Source: Acidimicrobiia bacterium (GTDB lineage: Bacteria > Actinomycetota > Acidimicrobiia > Acidimicrobiales > CATQHL01). From it: DNA of 30,955 nt. Of the stretch, positions 22,243 to 30,900 are shown piece by piece. Location of the stretch: contig JAGWAK010000014.1 of the NCBI GenBank assembly GCA_021296435.1, positions 14,756 to 45,710 of the forward strand. The letters are read 5' to 3'. The notes under the pieces were generated by a model, which made no database searches, was not told the origin of the DNA, and saw only the letters and a list, made by a program, of their open reading frames with translations. Every line of letters begins with the position of its first letter. The first letter of the stretch is position 1. The position numbers were made by a program, and so were the translations under genes.

Positions 22243-22679
22243 TCGCCGTCGACACCAACGTCCTGATCTATGCGCATCGGGCCGAAGCCGAACTTCACGC
22301 CGTAGCTGCCCGGGAGTTGATCGCGCTCGCCGAGGGCGCGGCGCACTGGGGCCTGCCCGTCTTCTGCGCGGTGGAGTTCCTGCGGGTCGTCACCCACAGG
22401 CGCGTCTTCAGCCCGCCGTCAACGTTGGAGCAGGCCGTGGATTTCCTGGACGGCGTCGTCGCTTCGCCGAGCTGCCGCGTCGTCCTGCCCGGGGCCGGCT
22501 TCATCGGTCTGCTGGCCGCCACTTCCCGCGGGGCCGACGCGCGGGGAAACCTGATGTTCGACGCGCAGATCGCCGCGTTGTGCCGGGAGCACGGGATCTC
22601 CGCGATTCTCACCAACGACCGCGACTTCGAGCGTTTCGACGGCCTCGACGCGCGCTACCTCAAGCGTCTGGAGCCCTGA
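22239..22679 (+). CDS. VapC-type PIN-domain toxin
   Basis: 146 aa PIN ribonuclease. Acidic quartet: D5 (MIAVDTNVLIYAH), E46 (FCAVEFLRV), D108 (NLMFDAQIAAL) and D127/D129 (TNDRDFERF). THRRVFSPPSTLEQAVDFLD and LTNDRDFERFDGL are characteristic of VapC proteins that pair with this VapB type. Predicted action: RNA cleavage on release from the antitoxin. GTG start coupled to the antitoxin stop. Converges on the TM2 gene with 50 nt between stops. No disabling change is visible. Confidence 0.88.
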   Translation: MIAVDTNVLIYAHRAEAELHAVAARELIALAEGAAHWGLPVFCAVEFLRVVTHRRVFSPPSTLEQAVDFLDGVVASPSCRVVLPGAGFIGLLAATSRGADARGNLMFDAQIAALCREHGISAILTNDRDFERFDGLDARYLKRLEP

Positions 22680-22729
22680 CGAACCGGTTCCCGAGAGGTC
22701 ACACGATCGCCGACAAGTTGTGAGTGCGG

Positions 22730-23104
22730 CTACTCGCCGAAGATGCGTCCGTGGAGCCGGACGTTGTGCTCCGCGATCAGCTTCGGAACTTCGATGGCGT
22801 TCACCACGAGCCAGGTGAAGGTACCGATGCCCCAGGCGACGGCGATCGCATAGAAGGTCCACGCGCGCCGCACGAAGGAATCGAAGCCGCCCGAGACATC
22901 CCCCATTTCGGCCGACGCGAAGCCCACGAAGAGCCAGAGCATGGCCCCGGCCATGACGACCGAGAACACGAGTTGGGCCAGCGCCTGTTGTCGTCGTCCG
23001 AGATAGAAGTTGTGGGCGCCCACCACGCCGAACACCACGAGGAGAATGTACGCCACGAGCGGTGTCTGCTTCTTCGCTTCGTATTCGACCATCCGTCGAT
23101 CCAT
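22730..23104 (-). CDS. TM2-domain membrane protein
   Basis: 124 aa. ATG 23104 has GGAGG 7 nt upstream; the frame is open further up but reads as low-complexity G/R there. After a short charged head (DRRMVEYEAKKQTP) the TM2 domain follows: LVAYILLVVFGVVGAHNFYLGRRQQALAQLVFSVVM, the two-helix hairpin with the GAHNFYLG turn. A third hydrophobic segment lies at TFYAIAVAWGIGTFTWLVV. TM2 proteins are small inner-membrane proteins whose function is mostly unknown. The C-terminus VPKLIAEHNVRLHGRIFGE is likely cytoplasmic. No operon partner: divergent from proC, convergent with vapC. Confidence 0.83.
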   Translation of the reverse strand: MDRRMVEYEAKKQTPLVAYILLVVFGVVGAHNFYLGRRQQALAQLVFSVVMAGAMLWLFVGFASAEMGDVSGGFDSFVRRAWTFYAIAVAWGIGTFTWLVVNAIEVPKLIAEHNVRLHGRIFGE

Positions 23105-23323
23105 CTTCCGTCCTCCGTTTCCTGTAGGGATACCGCCACTGCCGCCGCCAATGTTGCTGCCACTGTTGGTGCGGCATCCCCGTCCGGCGACATCGCCGCG
23201 CCGTTCGGGCGGCAACGCCTTGCGGGTTGTGCGTCCGTCGGGCGACAATGCGCCTCGCGCCAGGCTCGGCCGCCACCGGTCCAGCGCGGATCACACTTCG
23301 GTAACACGCGAAGAAGCTTGGAT
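23105..23323. other. intergenic region between TM2 gene and proC
   Basis: Together with the small ORF it makes 326 nt between annotated genes. It contains an imperfect microrepeat of tgccgcc / tgctgcc units (about 23138-23170), a GCCGttcgGGC hairpin near 23200, and no convincing coding stretch. Promoters for TM2 (minus) and proC (plus) should be here, but I cannot place -10/-35 boxes with confidence. Confidence 0.4.
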
Positions 23324-23425
23324 ATGCGCTACTCGAAATTGTCGGCCATCGCCGTCTTGCTCGCCACCTTCGGCGTGGCCTCGGTCGGGGTCCCGCTGCC
23401 CGCCCCGCTTCAGGATCCGCGCTGA
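23324..23425 (+). CDS. 33-aa hydrophobic small ORF ahead of proC
   Basis: ATG 23324 to a stop 5 nt before the proC ATG. The peptide is MRYSKLSAIAVLLATFGVAS then VGVPLPAPLQDPR: a signal-peptide-like N-terminus and almost nothing after it. A GAAG box lies 10 nt upstream. It could be a leader peptide that couples translation into proC, a short exported peptide, or a chance frame. It is proline-rich at the end (four Pro in the last ten residues), which is noteworthy before a proline biosynthesis gene. Confidence 0.4.
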   Translation: MRYSKLSAIAVLLATFGVASVGVPLPAPLQDPR

Positions 23426-23430
23426 CGACC

Positions 23431-24240
23431 ATGGCTGACAGCGTCGCAATACTCGGGGTGGGGAACATCGGCCGGGCCATCGCCGAGGGGCTCGTGGCCG
23501 CGGGTTCGCGCGCTCCGGCGGAGGTCCACGTCACGCGCCGCCACACGGAGCGGGTCGCGGATCTCGCCGAGCGGGGATTCCAGGTGTCTTCCGACAATCC
23601 GGCCGCGGTCGCCGCGTGCGATACCGTGATCGTCGCGGTCCAACCGCAGGCCCTGGACGCCGTACTGACGGAAATCGCCCCGTCGGTGGACGCGGATCGG
23701 CATCTTCTCGTGTCCGTGGTCTCGGGGGCGTCGATCGCGGCGATCCGCCGCCATGTGGGACCCGACGTCGCCGTGGTGCGCGCCATGCCCAACACGGCCG
23801 TGGCGCTCCGCGAGTCGATGACGTGCCTCGCGGCGGAACCGGCCCACGCCGGCGCGCTCGACCGGGTGGCGGAGCTGTTCCGCGCCGTCGGGGCCACGCT
23901 CGTCGTGGAGGAGGAGCACATGGTGCCCGCGACCGCTCTCTGCGCCTGCGGTGTGGCGTTCTTCCTGCGGGCGGTGCGCGCCGCCTGCCAGGGCGGCATC
24001 GAGATCGGTTTCCACCCCGAAGAGGCGCTACAGATGGCGGCACAGACCGCGCTCGGAGCCGCGGCCCTCGTGCGGGATCAGGGCCGTCACCCCGAACGCG
24101 AGATCGACAGCGTGACGACGCCGCGCGGCTGCACGATCGCCGGCCTCAACGAGATGGAGCACCGGGGCTTTTCTTCCGCCTTCATCAAGGGGATCACGAC
24201 CTCCGCCGTGAAGGCGGAGTCGCTCTACGCCGGTGACTGA
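23431..24240 (+). CDS. proC: pyrroline-5-carboxylate reductase
   Basis: 269 aa, normal length. Catalyses the last step of proline synthesis, reducing P5C with NADPH. N-terminal dinucleotide site ILGVGNIGRAIAEGL, then VRAMPNTAVALRESMT. The C-terminal dimerisation and active-site part has ALCACGVAFFLRAVRAACQG and the family signature DSVTTPRGCTIAGLNEMEHRGFSSA. First gene of a likely operon: the DUF819 gene starts 8 nt before its stop, and the amidohydrolase 13 nt after that. With proline dehydrogenase at 10.8 kb the window holds both directions of the proline-P5C interconversion. Confidence 0.93.
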   Translation: MADSVAILGVGNIGRAIAEGLVAAGSRAPAEVHVTRRHTERVADLAERGFQVSSDNPAAVAACDTVIVAVQPQALDAVLTEIAPSVDADRHLLVSVVSGASIAAIRRHVGPDVAVVRAMPNTAVALRESMTCLAAEPAHAGALDRVAELFRAVGATLVVEEEHMVPATALCACGVAFFLRAVRAACQGGIEIGFHPEEALQMAAQTALGAAALVRDQGRHPEREIDSVTTPRGCTIAGLNEMEHRGFSSAFIKGITTSAVKAESLYAGD

Positions 24241-25435
24241 GCAGACGCTCTACATCGTCGCCGTCCTGTGCCTCGTCATCGCGGGCACGGAATGGCTCGT
24301 GCGGCGGAGCTTCCTGCGGCACGGCGGCACCGCGCTGATGGTCATCATCTTCACGGCGCTCATCGCGAACTTCGGCCTCCTCCCGACCTCCTCGACCGAC
24401 GCCGACCCGGTTCCGGCCTACGATGCGATCTTCCGCACGGTCGCCCCGCTCGCCATCGTGTGGCTCCTCCTGAAGGTCAATCTGCGCGACATTCTCCGCG
24501 CCGGACTGCCGATCATCACGCTCTTTCTCATCGGCTCGGTGGGGACCGTCGCCGGCGTGATCGCGGGCATGGCCCTGGTGGACGGGCCGGAGCGCATCGG
24601 CCCTCTGTTCGGGCCGCTGGGCGGGATGTTCACGGGCACGTACACGGGCGGCAGCGTGAACTTCAACGCGGTCGCGCTCGAGTACGACGTGATGCGCGAG
24701 GGCGTGCTGTTCGGCGGGGCGTCGGCCGTGGACTCGATCATGACGACCGTATGGATGGCCGCGACGATCGCGATTCCCCGCTGGCTGCGGCCGCTCTGGC
24801 CGAAGTCCGGCTGGAACTGGGGCGGGTCGGCCTATGCGGCGCCGGGTTCCGGCGACCGGGCTCCGGACCTCGGCATCGCCGAGGACACCGAGCGCGTGCA
24901 TCCGGTCGATCTGGCGCTTGTTCTCGCGATCGGTTTCGGGACGCTGTGGGCTTCACAGCGGCTGGAGGCGTGGACCACCGCGGTGGGGTTCCCGATCCCG
25001 GATATCCTGATCCTCACCGTGATCGCCCTCATCCTCGCCCAGTTCCGGGCCATTGCGAACCTCGCCGGAAGCCGGACGCTGGGCCTGTTCTCCGTCTACC
25101 TCTTCCTGTGCGTGATCGGGGCGCACTGCGACGTGCGGGCGCTGGCCGACATCGGCCCGCTCGGTCTCGCGCTCCTCGTCTTCACCTTCACGATCGTCGT
25201 CGTGCACGGGGCGGTCACCTTCGGCGCGGCCCGACTCCTCAGGCTGGACGTGGACATCGCGGCCGTGGCGTCGCAGGCCAACGTCGGCGGCGGGACCTCG
25301 GCTCTGGCGCTCGCGCGCAGCCTCGGGCGCGGCGACCTGGTGCTGCCGGCCGTCCTGATCGGGTCGCTCGGAAACGCCGTCGGCACCTTCCTGGGGCTGT
25401 CGGTGGCCCGCCTGCTCCCCGCGTTGCTCGGATGA
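24233..25435 (+). CDS. DUF819 family integral membrane protein
   Basis: 400 aa, GTG start overlapping the proC stop by 8 nt. About ten hydrophobic segments, for example LYIVAVLCLVIAGTEWLV, ALMVIIFTALIANFGLL, LPIITLFLIGSVGTVAGVIAG, ILILTVIALILAQF, LGLALLVFTFTIVVVHGAV. Recognisable DUF819/YjcL stretches: GMFTGTYTGGSVNFNAVA, and near the end VASQANVGGGTSALALARS with GSLGNAVGTFLGL. The symmetric glycine-rich loops recall sodium-coupled transporters, and DUF819 members are often placed beside peptide and amino-acid hydrolases. Transport substrate unknown. Its position between proC and a secreted amidohydrolase suggests uptake of an amino acid or small peptide. Confidence 0.85.
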   Translation: MTEQTLYIVAVLCLVIAGTEWLVRRSFLRHGGTALMVIIFTALIANFGLLPTSSTDADPVPAYDAIFRTVAPLAIVWLLLKVNLRDILRAGLPIITLFLIGSVGTVAGVIAGMALVDGPERIGPLFGPLGGMFTGTYTGGSVNFNAVALEYDVMREGVLFGGASAVDSIMTTVWMAATIAIPRWLRPLWPKSGWNWGGSAYAAPGSGDRAPDLGIAEDTERVHPVDLALVLAIGFGTLWASQRLEAWTTAVGFPIPDILILTVIALILAQFRAIANLAGSRTLGLFSVYLFLCVIGAHCDVRALADIGPLGLALLVFTFTIVVVHGAVTFGAARLLRLDVDIAAVASQANVGGGTSALALARSLGRGDLVLPAVLIGSLGNAVGTFLGLSVARLLPALLG

Positions 25436-25448
25436 AACGGATGCTCCC

Positions 25449-26879
25449 ATGAGACTCGCCATGAGAACTGGAACGCTGCTCGTCGTCGCCGCGGCGCTGG
25501 CCTCGACCGTCTCCGGGGCGGCCGCGCAGAGCTACGACCTCGTCCTCGCGGGCGGTCGGGTGATGGACCCCGAGTCCGGTCTTGACGCGGTGCGCCACGT
25601 CGGGATCCGTGGCGGGACCATCGAGATCATCTCCGGATCACCGCTGGAGGGCGAGATCGTCGTGGACGTGTCCGGTCTCGTCGTCGCTCCCGGCTTTATC
25701 GATTTGCACGCGCACGGTCAGGACCTCTTCTCCAGCCGGTTGCAGGCGCGGGACGGGGTCACGACCGCACTCGAACTGGAGGGCGGCACGGGCGATGTGG
25801 AGGAGTGGTACGCGAGCCGGGCAGGGCAGGCCGTCATCCACTACGGGGCCACGGCCTCCCACGGGGCGGCGCGCCGACTCGCGCTGGGCGGCCGGGAGGA
25901 AGCGGTCCGGCTCGCGGCCGATCTCGAGCAGGTCGCGGTCATGGAGAACCGGCTGCGGGACGAACTCGGGCGCGGGGCGCTCGGGATCGGCTACGGCATC
26001 CAGTACACGCCGGGGGCCCGGCGCGAGGAGATCCACCGCATGTTCCAGATCGCGGCGGAGGCAGGCGTGACGAACTTCGTCCACATCCGCTACGCCGGGA
26101 TGGTCGAGCCGGGAAGCTCGATCGAGGCGGTCCACGAGATGATCGCGAACGCGGCGTCGACCGGGGCCGGGGTCCACATCGTGCATATCGGATCGAGCGG
26201 ACTGGGGCAGGTGCCGACACTCCTGAGCATGATCGAGGGGGCGCAGGCGCGCGGCCTCGACGTGACGACCGAGGTCTATCCCTACACGGCGGCCTCGACC
26301 GACATCCGGGCCGCGATCTTCGATCCCGGGTGGCGGGAGCGGTTCGGGTCGGACTACGGCGACATCGAATGGGACGCGACCGGAGAGCGCCTGACGGAAG
26401 AGACCTTCAACGAGCGCCGGGAGACGGGCGGTCGCATCATCGCCCACATCATCCCGCAGGAGATGTTCGAGTTCGCGCTCGCCCATCCCATCGTGATGGT
26501 GGCGAGCGACGGCGTCCCGTTCGTGGACGGCAGCGGACACCCGCGCGGGGCCGGCACCTTCGCCCGCGTGCTGGGACGCTACGTGCGCGAGGAGGGTCTC
26601 CTCACGCTCATGGATGCGCTTCGCAAGATGACGCTGATGCCGGCGCGGCGCCTCGAGGCCTACGTCCCGCAGATGGCGGCCAAGGGCCGGATCCGGCTAG
26701 GGGCGGACGCCGATATCACGGTGTTCGACCCCGCCGCGGTCATCGACAACGCGACCTTCGAGGCGCCCACGCAGCCGTCGTCCGGGATCGAGCACGTGAT
26801 CGTCGGAGGCACCTTCGTGGTCCGCGACGCCGAACTCGTCGAGGACGCCTTCCCCGGTCAGGCGATCCGCCGGCGCTAG
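25449..26879 (+). CDS. secreted amidohydrolase, D-aminoacylase-like
   Basis: 476 aa. Signal peptide TGTLLVVAAALASTVSGAAAQ, so periplasmic or secreted. Metal-site motifs: APGFIDLHAHGQD (two His), TTALELEGG (glutamate where D-aminoacylases carry a cysteine), FVHIRYAG, VHIVHIGSSG, and MVASDGVPFV with the catalytic aspartate. The order and length fit the N-acyl-D-amino-acid deacylase branch of the amidohydrolase superfamily; a dipeptidase-type activity is the main alternative. The C-terminal KGRIRLGADADITVFDP closes the small beta domain. ATG 25449 is used; ATG 25461 is equally possible. Third gene of the proC-DUF819-amidohydrolase unit, ended by a stable hairpin. Confidence 0.82.
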   Translation: MRLAMRTGTLLVVAAALASTVSGAAAQSYDLVLAGGRVMDPESGLDAVRHVGIRGGTIEIISGSPLEGEIVVDVSGLVVAPGFIDLHAHGQDLFSSRLQARDGVTTALELEGGTGDVEEWYASRAGQAVIHYGATASHGAARRLALGGREEAVRLAADLEQVAVMENRLRDELGRGALGIGYGIQYTPGARREEIHRMFQIAAEAGVTNFVHIRYAGMVEPGSSIEAVHEMIANAASTGAGVHIVHIGSSGLGQVPTLLSMIEGAQARGLDVTTEVYPYTAASTDIRAAIFDPGWRERFGSDYGDIEWDATGERLTEETFNERRETGGRIIAHIIPQEMFEFALAHPIVMVASDGVPFVDGSGHPRGAGTFARVLGRYVREEGLLTLMDALRKMTLMPARRLEAYVPQMAAKGRIRLGADADITVFDPAAVIDNATFEAPTQPSSGIEHVIVGGTFVVRDAELVEDAFPGQAIRRR

Positions 26880-26886
26880 CAGCTCT

Positions 26887-26904
26887 CGTGGGAGGAGTCC
26901 CACG
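26887..26904 (+). terminator. terminator-like hairpin after the amidohydrolase
   Basis: CGTGGGA-GGAG-TCCCACG: a perfect 7-bp stem with a four-base loop, 7 nt after the stop codon. It lacks a T-tract (CCCCCTGC follows), so Rho or a bidirectional role may be needed; the convergent gene ends at 26959. Confidence 0.5.
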
Positions 26905-26958
26905 CCCCCTGCATCGGCTTAACGCTTCACAGGGACCCCCAGGGCGCCCACGGGCACC

Positions 26959-27813
26959 TCAGGTTGCTCCCTCGGGTGCGGGACGCCAGGCGACGGCGGT
27001 GGCGAGCCGGCCCGATATCTCGCGCAGGCGCAGCCACTGCTGATAGTAGAGCGGGATCCCCATCATCGATTCCACGAACTGGAAGACATACATGACGACG
27101 GCGAACACCGCGCCGTACTCGAGGGTCTGTTGGGCCGCGGCACCCACCGCGAAGACCAGCAGGCCGGTCATGAACACCCAGTTGATCCCGAAATTCGTGG
27201 CCTCGAGGTCGGAGAGCCGGATGTTCCATCGCATCATGGCGCGGAGGTGATTGCGCAGGTCGCCGGGATCGCCACCCTGGACGGCGTCGACCTGCCGCTC
27301 GTACTCGTCGTTGAACCCCTCGTTGTAGCGCGTCGTCAGACGTCCGGTGAGGGCGTACAGGGTCAACGTGGCGACGGCGACCACGATACACCCCAGGAAG
27401 ACCGGGACGTTGAGCACCCACAGGATGAGCATGGTGCCCGCGAGCCCGAGGACGCTGTTGACGAGCGAGGGAAGGGAGTTCTCGAAGAACTCGACGATCT
27501 CCCGGAGCATGCCCAGACGGGCCGTCCGGGTCGACGTTCCGCTCTCCTCATCGGAGGCGACCATCTCGTCGCCGAGGCCCACGTAGATCTTCGCGTAGGC
27601 CCGGCTGTCGACGAGACGGCGCACGATCGCGATGAGCATGGTCCCGGTCCCGAGCGCGGCGAGTTCGTAGAGACCCCGGACCGAGTCCGCGAGGACACTG
27701 TCGATAGCCCGCCCGATGACGAGAGGGAAGAGGATCCAGCCACCGGCCTCGAGCACGACCAGCGACATGGTGAGGGCGAAACGCCCGGCGAAACGCTTGA
27801 CGAGTGCGCGCAT
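26959..27813 (-). CDS. six-TM ABC membrane domain protein without ATPase
   Basis: 284 aa. ATG 27813 with GAGG 4 nt upstream. Hydrophobic segments: ALTMSLVVLEAGGWILFPLVIGRAID, LAALGTGTMLIAIVRRL, LVNSVLGLAGTMLILWVL, VFLGCIVVAVATLTLYAL, INWVFMTGLLVFAVGAAA and GAVFAVVMYVFQFVESM. This is the exporter-type ABC six-helix domain (ABC_membrane_3-like), but the protein ends shortly after the last helix and no Walker A, signature or Walker B motif follows. No ATPase gene is adjacent. Family members exist as stand-alone proteins, so it is probably intact rather than truncated. Function unknown. Divergent from the BNR exoprotein (141 nt between starts). Confidence 0.8.
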   Translation of the reverse strand: MRALVKRFAGRFALTMSLVVLEAGGWILFPLVIGRAIDSVLADSVRGLYELAALGTGTMLIAIVRRLVDSRAYAKIYVGLGDEMVASDEESGTSTRTARLGMLREIVEFFENSLPSLVNSVLGLAGTMLILWVLNVPVFLGCIVVAVATLTLYALTGRLTTRYNEGFNDEYERQVDAVQGGDPGDLRNHLRAMMRWNIRLSDLEATNFGINWVFMTGLLVFAVGAAAQQTLEYGAVFAVVMYVFQFVESMMGIPLYYQQWLRLREISGRLATAVAWRPAPEGAT

Positions 27814-27954
27814 GCAACCTCGGGGGCTGGGGCTTCTATCGGCGCCGCCGCGGGGCGGCTTATTCTTCGCGGCCCCGCGTGTGGCGGGGAGTCCGTACGG
27901 AATATGAGACGCGTCGGCTTCGAGGCCGACATCCCAGCGCGGAGGTTCGCTCCC

Positions 27955-30900
27955 ATGCGGTTGATCGAAGCGAGAACACCCACCCCACCCTTCCGGCGAA
28001 ACGCGCGACACATCCTTCTGGCGGTAGCCCTCGCCGCACCTGCGGCGGAGGCGCACGCGGCGGGATTGCTCGCGCAGGCGAACGACGGTCAGGCGGACAA
28101 CGGTCAGGCGAACGCCGCCGACGAAACCGCGCTCTACCAGTCGATGCGGTGGCGCAACGTGGGTCCGTTTCGCGGTGGCCGAGCGGTTGCCGCGGCGGGG
28201 GTCCCCGACGACAGGCTCACCTACTACATGGGCACGGCGGGCGGCGGTGTGTGGAAGACCTCCGATGCTGGGATCAGCTGGCGTCCCATCACCGACGGTT
28301 TCGTGGCCACCTCTTCCGTCGGCGCCGTGGCCGTCTCCGAGTCGGACCCGAACGTCGTGTACGTCGGGATGGGCGAGCACTCGATCCGCGGCGTCACGAC
28401 CTCGCACGGCGACGGCGTCTATCGCTCGACGGATGCGGGCCGCACCTGGAAGCACATGGGCCTCGCCCCCACGCGCACGATCTCCCGCATCCGGGTGCAT
28501 CCGGCGGATCCGGACCTCGTCTACGTCGCCGCCCAGGGGTCGCCCTTCGCGCCGACGCCGGAGCGGGGCATCTACCGCTCGGCGGACGGGGGAGAGAACT
28601 GGGAGCTCGTCCTGCACGTGGACGAGAACACGGGCGCCTCGGACCTCGCGATGGACCGCACGAACCCGCGCATCCTCTACGCCTCCATGTGGGACCACGA
28701 CCGGGATCCGTGGTACATCCGGAGCGGCGGCCCCGGCTCCGGATTCTGGAAGTCGACGGACGGCGGAGACACGTGGGAGGAGATCAACGCGGGTCTCCCC
28801 GAGATGATGGGGAAGACGGCGATCGATGTGTCGCCCGCGGATCCGGACCGCGTTTGGGCACTGATCGAGGCGGAAGCGGACGTGGACGGCGTGTACCGTT
28901 CGGACGACGGCGGAGAGAGCTGGACCCTGGTGAGTTCCGAGCGCCAGCTGCGGGGCCGGGCCTGGTACTACATCGAGATCTATGCCGATCCGCTGGACCG
29001 CGAGACCGTCTACGTGATGAACTCGCCCTTCCTCAAGTCGATCGACGGGGGGCGGACGTGGGAGACGATCCAAACGCCGCATGTCGATCATCACGATCTG
29101 TGGATCAACCCGTTCGACGGCCAGGTCATGCTGTCCGCCAACGACGGCGGAGGGACGGTCACCTTCAACGGCGGCGAAACCTGGTCCACGCAGGAGAACC
29201 AGTCCACGGCGCAGATCTACCGTATCTCCGTGGACAACCAGTTCCCGTACCGGATGTACGGCGGCCAGCAGGACAACACGAGCGTGGGCATGCTGGGATG
29301 GGCGACGCACTCCGGCGGGTTGGGCTGGAAGGACTGGTTCGATGCGGGAGGCGGGGAATCGGCCTGGGTGGCGTTCGATCCGGACAACCCGCGCTACCTC
29401 TACGCGACCTCGATCCAGGGGATGATCTCGGAGCTGGACACGGAACTCGGCTCTGCGCGCAGCGTGCAGGCCTACCCGCAGTTCCAGCTGGGAATGGACG
29501 CCGAGGACATGCGCTACCGGTGGAACTGGAACGGACCCGTTGTGGTATCGCCGCACGATCCAACGGTGATCTACCACGGGGCGCAGCACCTGCTCAGGTC
29601 GAGCGACCGCGGCGTGACGTGGGAGGAGATTTCCCCCGACCTCACGCGGAACGAGCCCGAGAAGCACGTCGCGGCGGGCGGGCCGTTCACGAACGAGGCG
29701 GCGGGCGGCGAGGTCTACAACACCATCGTCGCGATGGCCGAGTCGCCGCTCGAGGCCGGGACGATATGGGTGGGAGCGGACGACGGCCTCGTCCACATCA
29801 CCCGCGACGACGGGGAGACGTGGAGCGACGTCACGCCTGAGGCGATGCCCGAGGGGATGGTGAACTCGGTGGATCTGTCGGCGCACGAGCCGGGCGGCGC
29901 GTACATCACGCTCGCCCGCTACAAGTTCAACGACTTCGCGCCGTACATCTACAAGACGACGGACTACGGGGAGAACTGGGAACGGATCGACGCCGGGATC
30001 GCGGCGGACAGGCCCGAGGCGTGGGCTCGCGTCGTGCGCGAGGATCCGGAACGGCGGGGGCTGCTCTACGCCGGAACGGAACTCGGGATGTACGTGAGCT
30101 TCGACGACGGCGCCTCGTGGCGAAGCCTGGATCTGAACCTGCCTCTCACCCAGATCACCGACCTCCAGGTGCAAGCGGGGGATCTGGCCGTGGCGACACA
30201 GGGACGCGGCTTCTGGGTGCTCGATGATCTCTCGCCGCTGCGCCAGCAGCGCGACGCCGAAGCCGCCGACGGGCACCACCTCTACACGCCCTCCACCGGA
30301 TACCGCGTGAGCCAGGGACTCGGAGGTCCGGTCGGTCCGACGACATCGGGACAGAACAAGACGCCGGGCGTGGCGATCGACTACGTCGTGGGCGCCCCGC
30401 CGGAGGGGACGGAATCCGGGGGGGCGTCGGACCCGGCCGAGGCGTCGGAGGGCAGGTCGCTGGTACTCGAGATCCTCGACGCGGAGGGCGCGGTGATTCG
30501 CACGTTCACGACGGATACGGCGATGACGGCCGAGGGCGTCCGGCGCTCCTCCGCCCCCGCGGCGCCGGGGCACAATCGGGTGTTCTGGGACCTGCGCGTG
30601 GAAGGTGGGCCGCGGATCGCGGAGTCCTACAGTTTCTTCGGGGAGGCGCAGGGGTATCGGGTGACGCCGGGCACATACGGCGCGCGCCTGACGGTGGGCG
30701 ACGCGCCGGCGCAGACGCGGGCGTTCGAGGTGCGCGGTGATCCGCGGATACCGTCCACCGAGACGGATTTTGCGGCGAACGAGCGTTTCCTGGAGTCCGT
30801 GTTCGGGGCGATCGTGGACCTCCACGTCGGGCTGAACGACATCCGGGACGTGCGCGCGCAGGTGGACGCGGTCGTCGGGCAGGCCTCGGAGGCCGGCCTT

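Noticed and set aside
26959..30825. A 1288-codon open frame on the minus strand opposite the BNR exoprotein
   Set aside because: Only the last 284 codons (the six-TM protein) are real. The rest is Arg/His/Val-rich antisense to a well-formed Asp-box gene and reflects high GC content.
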